A stretch of 64,000 nt of DNA. Origin: Rhodococcus tibetensis. GTDB taxonomy: Bacteria > Actinomycetota > Actinomycetes > Mycobacteriales > Mycobacteriaceae. Where the stretch lies: the NCBI RefSeq assembly GCF_024438035.1, contig NZ_JANFQF010000010.1:152450-216449 (forward strand), written 5' to 3'. The notes beneath the pieces are model-generated. The model was not told where the DNA came from. It ran no database searches and saw only the letters and a list, made by a program, of their open reading frames with translations. This document shows positions 38,615-48,039 of the stretch, piece by piece (position 1 is the stretch's first letter; every line of letters begins with the position of its first letter). A program made the translations under genes and the position numbers.

Positions 38615-39762
38615 ATGCGGCTGTCGACAAATGGATTAACGCTCACACCGATGACCTCTCGCATTGGCGTCGGCACATCCATGCCAACCCGGAGTTGGCG
38701 CGACACGAGTACGCCACGACGGAGTTCGTGGCGACCCGGCTTGCTGCCGCAGGTCTTTCGCCCGAATTGCTTCCGGGTGGTACGGGACTCACCTGTGATC
38801 TCGGCCCGGATACCGGGCCCCGGATCGCGTTGCGCGCCGACATGGACGCGCTTCCGCTGCAGGAACTCACCGGAGCGACGTATTCGTCTACAGTGCCGGG
38901 TGTTTCCCACGCGTGCGGTCACGACGCCCACACGACGATCCTGCTCGGGACAGGCTTGGCCCTCAGCGAAATCCCCGAACTGCCGGTCGGAGTCCGCCTG
39001 ATCTTCCAGCCCGCCGAAGAAGTGATGCCCGGTGGTGCACTGGAGGTGGTCGCGGCAGGGAGACTCGAAGGCGTCTCCCGTATCTTCGCACTGCACTGCG
39101 ATCCCCGGCTCGCGGCCGGGCGTGTCGGAATTCGACTCGGGGCCATTACCTCTGCTGCCGACACGATCGAAGTCGTGCTCGACTCACCTGGCGGTCACAC
39201 GTCGCGGCCCCACCTGACCACCGATCTGGTCTTCGCGCTCGGGACGGTGGTGACCGGCTTGCCGGGCATGCTGAGCCGGCGAATCGATCCGCGGACCGGC
39301 ACGGTCATGGTGTGGGGAGCGGTCAGCGCGGGCCGGGCCCCCAATGCGATTCCGCAGACCGGCATGATGACCGGCACGGTCCGGACCGGCGATCACGAGA
39401 CGTGGGAGATGCTCGAGCCGCTCGTTCGCGACATCGTTCACGGACTGTTGGCGCCCACGGGAGTGCGTTACCAGCTCAACTACCGTCGCGGCGTGCCGCC
39501 CGTCGTCAACGACGAGGTGTCGACACGAATGTTCGAAAATGCTATCCGCACGGTGGGTACCGAAGCCCTTGCGGACACCCCGCAGTCGGGTGGTGGTGAG
39601 GACTTCTCCTGGTATCTCGAAGAAGTTCCGGGTGCCATGGCCAGGCTGGGCGTGTGGTCGGGCGTCGGCGAGCAGCTCGATATCCATCAACCCACGTTCG
39701 ATCTCGACGAGCGTGCGCTCGGCGTGGGCGTGCGGGTGTTGTCGAGCCTCGTGCTCGGCTGA
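38611..39762 (+). CDS. amiA1: M20-family amidohydrolase (AmiA1-like, hippurate-hydrolase type)
   Basis: 383 residues. Metal-binding motifs are more canonical than in its partner: RADMDALPLQE, HACGHDAHTTILLG, QPAEEVMPGG and the C-terminal SGGGEDFSWY. It probably hydrolyses N-acyl amino acids or amides. It overlaps the upstream M20 gene, so the pair may act on related substrates or form a hetero-oligomer. Named from Rv3305c by gene order. Confidence 0.9.
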   Translation: MNAAVDKWINAHTDDLSHWRRHIHANPELARHEYATTEFVATRLAAAGLSPELLPGGTGLTCDLGPDTGPRIALRADMDALPLQELTGATYSSTVPGVSHACGHDAHTTILLGTGLALSEIPELPVGVRLIFQPAEEVMPGGALEVVAAGRLEGVSRIFALHCDPRLAAGRVGIRLGAITSAADTIEVVLDSPGGHTSRPHLTTDLVFALGTVVTGLPGMLSRRIDPRTGTVMVWGAVSAGRAPNAIPQTGMMTGTVRTGDHETWEMLEPLVRDIVHGLLAPTGVRYQLNYRRGVPPVVNDEVSTRMFENAIRTVGTEALADTPQSGGGEDFSWYLEEVPGAMARLGVWSGVGEQLDIHQPTFDLDERALGVGVRVLSSLVLG

Positions 39763-39776
39763 GCGTTCCTGATGTT

Positions 39777-40238
39777 CTATTCGGTACCGGGCCCGACGTT
39801 GCGGCTGTTGCGGGTACGCAGGTCGCGGACGTAGTCGGCCGGTGCTCCGGCGATTTCGGCGGCATCGGCCATGACACCGAGGTATCGCGCAGACGGCAGC
39901 CCGCCCTCGTAGGCGTCGAGCACATACAGCCAGGCCAGCACCGGTTCCCCGTCGGTGTCCACCCGTACCCGGATCTTGCGGTGAATTCCGAGTTCGGAGC
40001 CCTCCCAGCGGTCGAGGCTCACCTCGTCCTCCTCCGGCACGTCGTACAACACCACGAACACCTTGGAATCGGGATCTTCGACAACGGTGGCGAGCGCGCC
40101 CTCCCAGCCGATGTCGCCGCCGCTGAACGTGAGCCGCCAACCGTGCAACCAGCCGGTTCCCGCCATCGGCGAGTGCGGGCAGCGCTGCAGCATCTGCTCC
40201 GGATGCATGTTGGACCCGTAGGCGGCGTAGTAACTCAC
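39777..40238 (-). CDS. Gamma-glutamylcyclotransferase-like protein
   Basis: 153 residues from the GTG at 40238. A TAGTCT hexamer 7 nt upstream supports this start over the longer frame to 40340. The GGCT fold signature YAAYGSNMHPEQM is at the N terminus, with a candidate catalytic Glu in SLDRWEGSELGIH. The family turns gamma-glutamyl amino acids into 5-oxoproline, but many bacterial members have other or unknown substrates. It matches Rv3304 in position. Confidence 0.82.
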   Translation of the reverse strand: MSYYAAYGSNMHPEQMLQRCPHSPMAGTGWLHGWRLTFSGGDIGWEGALATVVEDPDSKVFVVLYDVPEEDEVSLDRWEGSELGIHRKIRVRVDTDGEPVLAWLYVLDAYEGGLPSARYLGVMADAAEIAGAPADYVRDLRTRNSRNVGPGTE

Positions 40239-40245
40239 GCAGGTC

Positions 40246-40251
40246 AGACTA
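40246..40251 (-). promoter_or_regulatory. -10 element for the GGCT-like gene
   Basis: TAGTCT on the minus strand, 7 nt before the GTG at 40238. Confidence 0.55.
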
Positions 40252-40354
40252 CATACCGGGTTGCCCAGGGATTCATAGACGTAGGCATGAACCGCGTGGA
40301 CTTGCCGGACCGCGCTGACGACGTGAGGGGCACGGCTCAACTGTCGTTGACTCG

Positions 40355-40378
40355 GTTTCGATCTCCGAATGTGGGTAC
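40355..40378 (+). promoter_or_regulatory. Sigma-B/F-type stress promoter upstream of the SDR gene
   Basis: GTTT-N14-GGGTAC, in agreement with the actinobacterial sigma-B/sigma-F consensus (G-N-N-T, 14-16 nt, GGGTAY). It ends 41 bp before the SDR ATG. Confidence 0.6.
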
Positions 40379-40419
40379 TTCGGAGGAGACCGGATCGGCG
40401 CAGCGAAAGGGTGAGAGCA

Positions 40420-41316
40420 ATGGCAGATCAGTACACGAAACAGGACCCGACCACCGCGTACCCGATGCCGGACCGCGAGGGGCAGAGCGAGATCGAACAT
40501 CCGGGGCTCACTTCGGACATGGTGTCGGTTCCCGACCACGGTGAGAAGACCTACCGGGGGAGCGGACGGCTGGAGGGGCGGAAAGCTCTCATCACCGGGG
40601 GTGATTCGGGAATCGGGCGGGCTGTCGCGATTGCGTTCGCGCGCGAGGGCGCCGACGTGCTGATCAGCTACCTCGAAGCGGAAGAACCGGATGCCCAGGA
40701 CACGGTTCGGCTCATCGAGGACGCCGGCCGGAAAGCGGTTCCGGTGCCGGGTGACATCAGGTCGGAGGACCAGTGCCGAACGCTCGTCGACACCGCTGTA
40801 TCCGAACTCGGCGGCCTGGACATACTCGTGAACAATGCCGCGTACCAGATGGCACAGATGGGCGGTATCGCCGAGATCAGCACCGAACAATTCGACCGTG
40901 TACTGAAGACGAACCTGTATGCGCTGTTCTGGTTGTGCAAGGCTGGTGTCGAGGTGATGGAGCCGGGATCGACGATCATCAACACGTCCTCGATTCAAGG
41001 CGCGAACCCTTCCCCGGAACTGCTGGACTACGCCACCACCAAAGCGGGCATCATCGATTTCACCAAGGGTCTCGCCGCCGATGTCGCGAAGAAGGGCATT
41101 CGAGTCAATGCCGTTGCTCCCGGGCCGATCTGGACGCCGTTGATCCCTGCGACCATGCCGACCGAGAAGTTCGAATCGTTCGGAGGCGACGTGCCCTTGG
41201 GCCGGCCGGGACAACCGGCGGAATTGGCACCCGCCTATGTCTTCCTGGCCTCCCAGGAATCGAGCTACATCACCGGCGAGATCATCGGCGTCACCGGTGG
41301 CACTCCGTTGACCTGA
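40420..41316 (+). CDS. SDR-family oxidoreductase (YghA/general stress type)
   Basis: 298 residues from the ATG at 40420, after AAAGGGTGAG. It has the long N-terminal tail of the YghA/GsiB-linked SDR group (QDPTTAYPMPDREGQSEIEH), then cofactor motif TGGDSGIGRAVA, the NNAA motif and the catalytic Ser/Tyr-x-x-x-Lys in SSIQGANPSPELLDYATTKA. NADP preference is likely. It is often induced by osmotic or oxidative stress, which fits the sigma-B-like promoter. Substrate unknown. Confidence 0.92.
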   Translation: MADQYTKQDPTTAYPMPDREGQSEIEHPGLTSDMVSVPDHGEKTYRGSGRLEGRKALITGGDSGIGRAVAIAFAREGADVLISYLEAEEPDAQDTVRLIEDAGRKAVPVPGDIRSEDQCRTLVDTAVSELGGLDILVNNAAYQMAQMGGIAEISTEQFDRVLKTNLYALFWLCKAGVEVMEPGSTIINTSSIQGANPSPELLDYATTKAGIIDFTKGLAADVAKKGIRVNAVAPGPIWTPLIPATMPTEKFESFGGDVPLGRPGQPAELAPAYVFLASQESSYITGEIIGVTGGTPLT

Positions 41317-41474
41317 CGGCTCGATTCCGTGCAGGGATGCCGCCCGCGGTCGTCGCGGCGACGGCCTGGATCGGCGGCTAGTAATCTGTTCCGTGGCAGT
41401 GCGCGACAACGAAGCGCTGTGATGCTCGAGTTGCAGGCCGGAGACCCTGGTCAGCACGTCTACATGGAGGACAG

Positions 41475-42878
41475 ATGACCCGAATCGTGATCATTGGTGG
41501 CGGGCCTGCCGGATACGAGGCAGCGTTGGTGGCCGCTCAGCACGGCGCCTCCGTCTCCTTGATCGATTCGGACGGGGTGGGCGGCGCGTGCGTTCTGTAC
41601 GACTGTGTGCCGTCCAAGACCTTCATCGCGTCGACGGGTGTACGCACGGACATGCGCCGCGCCACCGATTTGGGTATCGCTCTCGATCCGGCGCAGGCCA
41701 CCATCGCCCTGCCTCAGATCCATGCCCGCGTGAAGAGTCTCGCCCAGGCTCAGTCCGCCGACATCCGGACCAGGCTCCAAACGGTGGGTGTCGAGCTGCT
41801 GTCGGGTACCGCCGAGCTCACCGATCCGCTGCTCGGCATGGCGTCGCATCAGGTGTGCGCGACACTCGCGAACGGCGAGCAGAAGACTCTCGACGCCGAC
41901 GTCGTCCTCATTGCCACCGGTGCGAGCCCACGTGTGATTTCGGGCGCCGAGCCGGACGGTGAGCGCATTCTCACCTGGCGTGACCTCTACGACCTCGATG
42001 AATTGCCCACCCATCTCGTTGTCGTGGGTTCTGGTGTGACCGGTGCGGAGTTCGTTTCGGCGTATACCGAAATGGGTGTCAAGGTAACGCTGGTGTCGAG
42101 CCGAGACCGAGTTCTGCCCGGTGAGGACGCCGACGCCGCACTCGTGCTCGAGGACGTTCTGGCGGAACGTGGTGTCACGCTCGTCAAGCACGCGCGGGCG
42201 GATGCGGTGAAGCGCACCGAAGACGGTGTGGTCGTCGTGCTCGCCGACGGACGGACCGTCGAAGGCAGCCACGCCCTGATGACCGTCGGCTCGGTGCCCA
42301 ACACCCAGAACCTCGGGCTCGAGAAGGTGGGGATCGACCTGGACAAGGGCGGTTACCTGCGAGTCGACCGCGTGTCGCGGACGCCGGTCTCGGGTATCTA
42401 CGCCGCCGGTGACTGCACGGGGCTGCTGCCGTTGGCCTCGGTTGCCGCCATGCAGGGTCGCATCGCGATGTACCACGCTCTGGGTGAGGGTGTCAGCCCC
42501 ATCAAGCTGAAGACCGTGGCCTCTGCGGTGTTCACGCGTCCGGAAATCGCTACTGTGGGCGTCAGCCAGGCCGCGATCGACGAGGGCGAGGTGCCTGCCC
42601 GCACCGTCATGCTCCCGCTCAACACCAATCCGCGCGCCAAGATGTCGGGACTGCGCCGGGGTTTTGTGAAAATCTTCTGCCGTCCGGCCACCGGCGTGGT
42701 CATCGGCGGCGTGGTGGTCGCTCCCAACGGGTCGGAGCTGATCCTGCCCATCGCGATCGCCGTGCAGAACAACCTCACCGTCAACGACCTTGCCGCGACG
42801 TTCTCGGTATACCCGTCGCTGACCGGCTCGATCACCGAGGCCGCCCGTCAGCTGATGCGCCACGACGACCTGGACTGA
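41475..42878 (+). CDS. lpdA: LpdA-type flavoprotein disulfide reductase/NAD(P)H-quinone dehydrogenase
   Basis: 467 residues, ATG after GGAGG. FAD motif IIGGGPAGYEAA, second dinucleotide motif VVGSGVTGAEF, and the GIYAAGDCTG block. The sequence follows M. tuberculosis LpdA (Rv3303c) closely. It keeps two cysteines, Cys39 and Cys44, in the redox spacing C-x4-C (CVLYDC), whereas I recall Rv3303c having only the second. The C-terminal His-Glu dyad of true lipoamide dehydrogenases is missing (VYPSLTGSITEA). So it is probably not a lipoamide dehydrogenase; quinone or another disulfide is the likely acceptor. Confidence 0.9.
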   Translation: MTRIVIIGGGPAGYEAALVAAQHGASVSLIDSDGVGGACVLYDCVPSKTFIASTGVRTDMRRATDLGIALDPAQATIALPQIHARVKSLAQAQSADIRTRLQTVGVELLSGTAELTDPLLGMASHQVCATLANGEQKTLDADVVLIATGASPRVISGAEPDGERILTWRDLYDLDELPTHLVVVGSGVTGAEFVSAYTEMGVKVTLVSSRDRVLPGEDADAALVLEDVLAERGVTLVKHARADAVKRTEDGVVVVLADGRTVEGSHALMTVGSVPNTQNLGLEKVGIDLDKGGYLRVDRVSRTPVSGIYAAGDCTGLLPLASVAAMQGRIAMYHALGEGVSPIKLKTVASAVFTRPEIATVGVSQAAIDEGEVPARTVMLPLNTNPRAKMSGLRRGFVKIFCRPATGVVIGGVVVAPNGSELILPIAIAVQNNLTVNDLAATFSVYPSLTGSITEAARQLMRHDDLD

Positions 42879-42929
42879 TCCCAAGCGTTGGGAAAACTGT
42901 TTCACCTACTGACTTCATCGTGGGATAGT

Positions 42930-42963
42930 CGAGGCACGGTCCACAATCATCGGCCGTGCCTCG
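42930..42963 (+). terminator. Terminator hairpin after lpdA
   Basis: CGAGGCACGG pairs with CCGTGCCTCG around a 14-nt loop, 52 bp after the lpdA stop. No T-tract. Confidence 0.6.
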
Positions 42964-43043
42964 GCGCTCTACCGCCCCGCAGACCCAGGACGGACAGGGT
43001 GTTCTTCGCCTGACATCTGTCTCGACGCGCCCTGGGAGTCGAT

Positions 43044-44228
43044 ATGCCGCACACCTTTTCCCGCCGTATGGACGGCCTGCGCAGTTCTGCCATCCGCAAC
43101 CTCCTCGCCCTTACTGCCCGCCCCGACGTCATCAGCCTTGCCGGCGGTCTTCCTGATCCCGATTTCATTCCGCGGGAACGGATTCGGAAGGAGGCAGAGC
43201 GTGCGCTCACGGATCCTGCGTCGGTCCAGTACGGCGAAACCACGGGCCTGCGCCGGTTGCGTGACGTGCTTGCCGCCCGCGAGGGCGCCCGGATCGGAAG
43301 GCTGTTGAACGCCGGTGAGGTGGTTGTCACCCACGGATCGCAGCAGGCGTTGAGCCTCCTCGCTCAGGTTCTGCTCGACCCCGGCGATGTCGTGGTCGTG
43401 GAAGAGCCCGCGTATACGGGTGCGCTGCAGGTGTTTCGGGCTGCGCAGGCGGCGGTCCAGTCGGTCCCGCTCGATCGCGGCGGCATGAATACGGCCGCGT
43501 TGCAGGAGCTTCTCGAGTCGGGAGTGCGTCCCACCGTGGTCCATACGGTGAGCAATTTCCACAATCCTCGTGGCGTCGTTCTCGCCGCCGACCGGCGGAA
43601 GCACTTGGCGGCGTTGGCCGACCGCTACGGTTTCTGGGTGATCGAGGACGACCCGTATGGCGAGCTGTTCTTCGATGCTCCGGCGCCCCGTCCGGTCGCC
43701 GCGTTCTCCGACCGGGTGATCCGCCTGTCGAGTGCGTCGAAGATCCTGGCCCCGGCGTTGCGGGTCGGCTGGTTGCACGGTGATCGCCGTGTGTGCGAGG
43801 CGGTGGAACTTCTCAAACAAGGCGCGGACCTGTGCGGATCCTCGCTGACTCACCAGATCACGGCGGCGATGCTGTCGGACGAAGCGTGGCTGGCCCTGCA
43901 CCTCGACATGCTCCGCACCCGCTACGGTGCCCGTTCCCGAGCCTTGACCGCTGGGATAAGTTCCGCATTCGGGGACTCTGCGGCACTGTCGGACGTGCAA
44001 GGCGGGATGTTCTGCTGGGTCGAGTTCACCGACGACACGATCGACACGGCTGCGTTGCTCCGGACTGCGGTCGAACACGGTGTGGCGTTCGTTCCGGGCT
44101 CGGCGTTCGGTATGGGTGCACATCTCGGCGCCGCACTACGACTGTGCTACGCCACCTGCCCGGAGGACGTTCTGGCAGTTGCCTGCGAGAGACTCGGCGA
44201 CGCCTACCTGGCTCACGCCCAGTCGTAG
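43044..44228 (+). CDS. PLP-dependent aminotransferase, class I/II (2-aminoadipate/multi-substrate type)
   Basis: 394 residues, ATG preceded by GGGAG. Fold-type I aminotransferase with N-terminal [14 protein letters not shown], the [14 protein letters not shown] block, [15 protein letters not shown] and the PLP Lys in [16 protein letters not shown]. It resembles LysN/ARO8-type 2-aminoadipate transaminases and MocR aminotransferase domains, without the GntR domain. A 2-aminoadipate role would fill the missing step of the lysine route at 57-62 kb, but that is inference. It converges on glpK with a 16-nt overlap. Confidence 0.87.
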   Translation: MPHTFSRRMDGLRSSAIRNLLALTARPDVISLAGGLPDPDFIPRERIRKEAERALTDPASVQYGETTGLRRLRDVLAAREGARIGRLLNAGEVVVTHGSQQALSLLAQVLLDPGDVVVVEEPAYTGALQVFRAAQAAVQSVPLDRGGMNTAALQELLESGVRPTVVHTVSNFHNPRGVVLAADRRKHLAALADRYGFWVIEDDPYGELFFDAPAPRPVAAFSDRVIRLSSASKILAPALRVGWLHGDRRVCEAVELLKQGADLCGSSLTHQITAAMLSDEAWLALHLDMLRTRYGARSRALTAGISSAFGDSAALSDVQGGMFCWVEFTDDTIDTAALLRTAVEHGVAFVPGSAFGMGAHLGAALRLCYATCPEDVLAVACERLGDAYLAHAQS

Positions 44229-45699
44229 GTGCGCTCGACAGCCTTGTTCCACTCGGCGAACAGCCTGGTCGACTCGGCTCCGTCCATCCCGGGTACCCAT
44301 GTCTTGTCCATGGCCCAGTTGTCGCGAATGTCCTGCTCACCGGCCCAGAAACCCACGGCCAATCCTGCCGCGTAGGCGGCGCCCAATGCCGTCGTCTCGC
44401 TGACGACGGGCCGGATCACCGGAACTCCGAGGATGTCTGCCTGGAACTGCATCAGTGTTTCGTTGACCACCATGCCGCCATCTACCTTGAGGGAGGCGAG
44501 TTCGACTCCGGAGTCGGCGCGCATGGCCTCGATCACTTCCCGGGTCTGATAGGCGGTGGCCTCGAGGGCAGCCCTGGCGAGGTGACCCTTGTTCACGAAA
44601 CGGGTGAGGCCTGCAATCACACCGCGGGCGTCCGGTCGCCACCGAGGCGCGAACAGCCCGGAGAACGCGGGGACGAAATAGGCGCCACCGTTGTCGTCGA
44701 CCGAATTGGCCAGCGACTCGATGTCCCTGGCCGACGAGATGATTCCCAGGTTGTCCCGCAGCCACTGGACCAGTGAACCGGTGACCGCCACCGACCCTTC
44801 GAGCGCGTACACAGCAGGAGCGTCACCGATTTTGTAGCACAGCGTGGTCAGCAGGCCGTGCTTGCTGTAGACGGGGGTGGTCCCTGTATTGAGGAGTAGG
44901 AAGTTTCCCGTCCCGTACGTGTTCTTCGCTTCTCCTTCGGACAGACACGCCTGCCCGAACGTCGCGGCCTGCTGATCGCCGAGGATTCCCGCGACCGGCA
45001 CGCCGGGCAGGGTGCCGTGGGGACGGCCCACGCCGTAGATCTCGGAGGAACTGCGGATCTCCGGAAGCATCGACAGAGGGATCTCGAAGTCGGCGCAGAT
45101 CTCCGGATCCCAGTCGAGCGTCTCCAGATTCATCAGCAACGTACGGGAGGCGTTGGTGACATCCGTCACGTGCGTGCCCTCCGTGATGTGCCACAGGATC
45201 CAGCTGTCGATGGTGCCGAAACACAGATCGCCGGCGTCGGCTCGCGCACGCGCGCCGTCGACGTTGTCGAGGATCCACCGCACCTTGGGCCCGGCAAAAT
45301 ACGTCGACAGCGGCAGGCCTGTGCGCTTCTGATAACGCCCTGGCCCTTCCTCGCCGCCGAGCCGGGTGCAGAGTTCGTCGGTCCGGTGTCCTGCCAGACG
45401 ATGGCGTTGTACACCGGTTCTCCGGTGTTCCGGTCCCACACCACCGCTGTCTCGCGCTGATTGGTGATACCGATAGCGGCGATGTCGCGCTTGGTGAGAT
45501 CAGCCTTCGCGAGGGCCGATGCCACCACTTCGCGCGTATTGATCCAGAGCTCCATCGGATCGTGCTCCACCCAACCGGCACGGGGAAGGATCTGCTCGTG
45601 TTCCTTCTGAGCGACGCTGACAACCGCTCCGTCGTGATCGAAGATCATGCAGCGGCTCGAGGTGGTGCCCTGGTCTATCGCAGCGATGTACTGAATCAC
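44213..45699 (-). pseudogene. glpK: Glycerol kinase, broken by a 1-base frameshift
   Basis: The first ~105 codons (GTG at 45699, starting [16 protein letters not shown]) and the remaining ~390 codons lie in two phases. The switch is at about 45384-45385: the frame reads IVWQDT, then GPTNSA..., while inserting one C into ACCGG restores [17 protein letters not shown]. Both halves otherwise match full-length GlpK (about 495 residues), with ATP and glycerol sites intact ([22 protein letters not shown]). It is either a sequencing error at a C run or a recent natural mutation. Divergent from glpD. Confidence 0.85.
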
Positions 45700-45706
45700 A
45701 CGGATG

Positions 45707-45712
45707 AAGCTA
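45707..45712 (-). promoter_or_regulatory. -10 element for leaderless glpK
   Basis: TAGCTT on the minus strand, 7 nt before the GTG at 45699. Confidence 0.5.
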
Positions 45713-45713
45713 C

Positions 45714-45719
45714 TAGCCT
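45714..45719 (+). promoter_or_regulatory. Probable -10 element for glpD
   Basis: TAGCCT, back to back with the glpK hexamer, giving a leader of about 30 nt that holds AGGAG before the glpD TTG. Confidence 0.45.
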
Positions 45720-45755
45720 GGGGACGAATCCGTCGTCATCTCACAGGAGCCCGAG

Positions 45756-47498
45756 TTGAGTAGTTCGCCAGGTGTGCAGTTTCTCGGTCCAGTGCAGCGC
45801 GATGCTGCGTGGGAGAAGCTGCAAACCGAACAGTTCGACGTCGTCGTGATCGGCGGCGGTGTCGTCGGTGCCGGTGCGGCACTCGACGCGGCCACCCGCG
45901 GGCTCAAGGTCGCCCTGGTCGAGGCGCGCGACTATGCGTCCGGAACCTCGAGCCGCTCGTCGAAGATGTTCCACGGCGGGTTGCGGTACCTCGAGCAACT
46001 CGAATTCGGACTGGTCCGGGAAGCCCTACGCGAACGCGAACTGTCGCTGACCACGCTGGCGCCCCATCTCGTGAAACCGCTCAAGTTCCTCTTTCCCATC
46101 ACTCACCGGGTATGGGAACGCCCCTATATGGCGGCGGGGATCTTCCTCTACGACAGGATGGGCGGGGCCAAATCGGTGCCCGCTCAGAAACATCTCACCC
46201 GGGCAGGCGCCCTGCGGATGGCGCCTGGCCTCAAGCGGAACTCGTTGACCGGCGGCATCCAGTACTACGACACCGTCGTGGACGATGCTCGCCACACCAT
46301 GACCGTCGCCCGCACCGCTGCCCATTATGGAGCGGTGGTACGCACGTCCACTCAGGTCGTGGGATTCCTCCGGGAAGCCGATCGCGTGTCCGGGGTCCGG
46401 CTCCGTGACTGCGAGGACGGCCGTACCGCGGAGGTGAAGGCGCACGTCGTCATCAATGCGACCGGCGTCTGGACGGACGAGATCCAGGCGCTGTCCCGCC
46501 AGCGCGGCCGATTCCGCGTCCGCGCGTCCAAGGGTGTGCACATCGTCGTGCCGCGGGATCGAATCGTGAGCGATGCCGCCATCATCCTGCGGACCGAGAA
46601 GTCGGTGCTGTTCGTGATCCCGTGGGGCAGCCACTGGATCATCGGGACCACCGACACGGACTGGAATCTCGACCTCGCCCATCCGGCGGCCACCAAAGCT
46701 GACATCGACTACATCCTGGGGCACGTCAACAAGGTCCTGGTGACGGCCCTCACGCACGAAGACATCGACGGGGTGTACGCAGGCCTACGCCCCCTCCTGG
46801 CGGGGGAGAGCGACGAGACCTCCAAGTTGTCGCGCGAGCATGCGGTCGCGCGTGTCGCGCCCGGACTGGTCGCGATCGCGGGCGGCAAATACACCACATA
46901 TCGGGTGATGGCCGAGGACGCGGTCGACCTGGCTGCGGACGACATCCCCGCCCGGGTCGCGCCTTCGATCACCGAGAAGGTGCCGCTGGCAGGTGCAGAC
47001 GGTTACTACGCGCTCGTGAACCAGACCGTCAACCTCGGTCAGCTGTACGGACTACACCCCTATCGCGTCAAGCATCTCCTCGATCGGTACGGTTCCCTGA
47101 TCGGTGAAGTGCTCGACCTCGCGGAGGGCAAACCCGAACTGCTGCAACCAATTACCGACGCACCGGCCTACCTTCAGGTCGAAGTGGTCTATGCCGCCGC
47201 GGCGGAGGGGGCGCTGCACCTCGACGACATCCTGACCAGGAGAACGCGCATCGGGATCGAGTACTCGCATCGGGGCGTGAACTGCGCCGAGCAGGTCGCA
47301 CAATTGGTGGCCCGAGTCCTCGGGTGGGATGCCGACACGGTCGACCGTGAGGTGAAAACCTACCGTGCGCGAGTGGAGGCGGAGGTGCAGTCTCAAGCCC
47401 AACCGGACGACCTCTCCGCGGATGCCTTGCGGGCGGCGGCACCCGAATCCCGCGTCGAATTGCTCGAACCGCCGGTCAGTGTGTCAGAAATACCTTGA
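45756..47498 (+). CDS. glpD: Glycerol-3-phosphate dehydrogenase (FAD, respiratory)
   Basis: 580 residues from a TTG that has AGGAG 6 nt upstream. FAD motif VVVIGGGVVGAGAALDAATRG, then SGTSSRSSKMFHGGLRYLEQ and REALRERE, the GlpD signatures; the C-terminal DAO_C domain carries YSHRGVNCAEQ. It oxidises glycerol-3-phosphate to DHAP and reduces quinone at the membrane. It is of the GlpD2 (Rv3302c) type by gene order. The 3' end overlaps the converging membrane-protein gene by 23 nt. Confidence 0.95.
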   Translation: MSSSPGVQFLGPVQRDAAWEKLQTEQFDVVVIGGGVVGAGAALDAATRGLKVALVEARDYASGTSSRSSKMFHGGLRYLEQLEFGLVREALRERELSLTTLAPHLVKPLKFLFPITHRVWERPYMAAGIFLYDRMGGAKSVPAQKHLTRAGALRMAPGLKRNSLTGGIQYYDTVVDDARHTMTVARTAAHYGAVVRTSTQVVGFLREADRVSGVRLRDCEDGRTAEVKAHVVINATGVWTDEIQALSRQRGRFRVRASKGVHIVVPRDRIVSDAAIILRTEKSVLFVIPWGSHWIIGTTDTDWNLDLAHPAATKADIDYILGHVNKVLVTALTHEDIDGVYAGLRPLLAGESDETSKLSREHAVARVAPGLVAIAGGKYTTYRVMAEDAVDLAADDIPARVAPSITEKVPLAGADGYYALVNQTVNLGQLYGLHPYRVKHLLDRYGSLIGEVLDLAEGKPELLQPITDAPAYLQVEVVYAAAAEGALHLDDILTRRTRIGIEYSHRGVNCAEQVAQLVARVLGWDADTVDREVKTYRARVEAEVQSQAQPDDLSADALRAAAPESRVELLEPPVSVSEIP

Positions 47499-48012
47499 TG
47501 ACCACGATGATCGTCGCGATCACGGCGAGGCCCAACGCGGCGAGGTGCGTGCCGTTCGTGACTTTTTCGCGGCGGAGACGGCTGATCACGTAGCTGATCG
47601 ACCCGATACGGGCGATCATGACGATCTCGGCGGTCAGTTGCGCGGTTCTCGGCTCCAGCCAGCCCAGCAGGGCTGTGCAGAGGATCACGGTGGGCACCAC
47701 CGCGGATGTCAGGACGGGGAGACCGTCCCGCAGCTCCCGTACGCGCTCGGTGCTGGACAATGATCTGCCGAGCCGGAGGGTCTGGCCCACGGACTCGGCG
47801 AACACGTGGGCGAGGAACGTGGACAGTGCGGCACCGACGACGATGGCGATGCCCAGGGTCTCCTGGGATTTCGTGACGGGGATGAGCGCGGCGAGCACCA
47901 AGATGTTGCCGTAGATGTACGCGCTGATGCGGCTTGCCGCATGGTCGGGCGACAGCGGTTCGTCGCTGATCAGCGGCGGGCGATTCAAGAGCCTCGGAAG
48001 GTCCCACTCCAT
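47476..48012 (-). CDS. Integral membrane protein, function unknown
   Basis: 178 residues with four or five hydrophobic segments (about residues 33-50, 55-72, 100-118, 125-140 and 155-174). The N terminus is cytoplasmic-looking and there is a charged loop (GRSLSSTERVRELRDGLP) in the middle. I do not recognise a named family; a weak resemblance to VIT-type or DUF2391-like small membrane proteins is not enough to name it. No good ribosome binding site precedes the ATG. Confidence 0.65.
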   Translation of the reverse strand: MEWDLPRLLNRPPLISDEPLSPDHAASRISAYIYGNILVLAALIPVTKSQETLGIAIVVGAALSTFLAHVFAESVGQTLRLGRSLSSTERVRELRDGLPVLTSAVVPTVILCTALLGWLEPRTAQLTAEIVMIARIGSISYVISRLRREKVTNGTHLAALGLAVIATIIVVIKVFLTH

Positions 48013-48039
48013 CCTTCGAGCATTCCACGATCTCGGCGG

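Noticed and set aside
41460..42905. 481-codon minus-strand frame opposite lpdA
   Set aside because: Shadow of lpdA; no recognisable motif.
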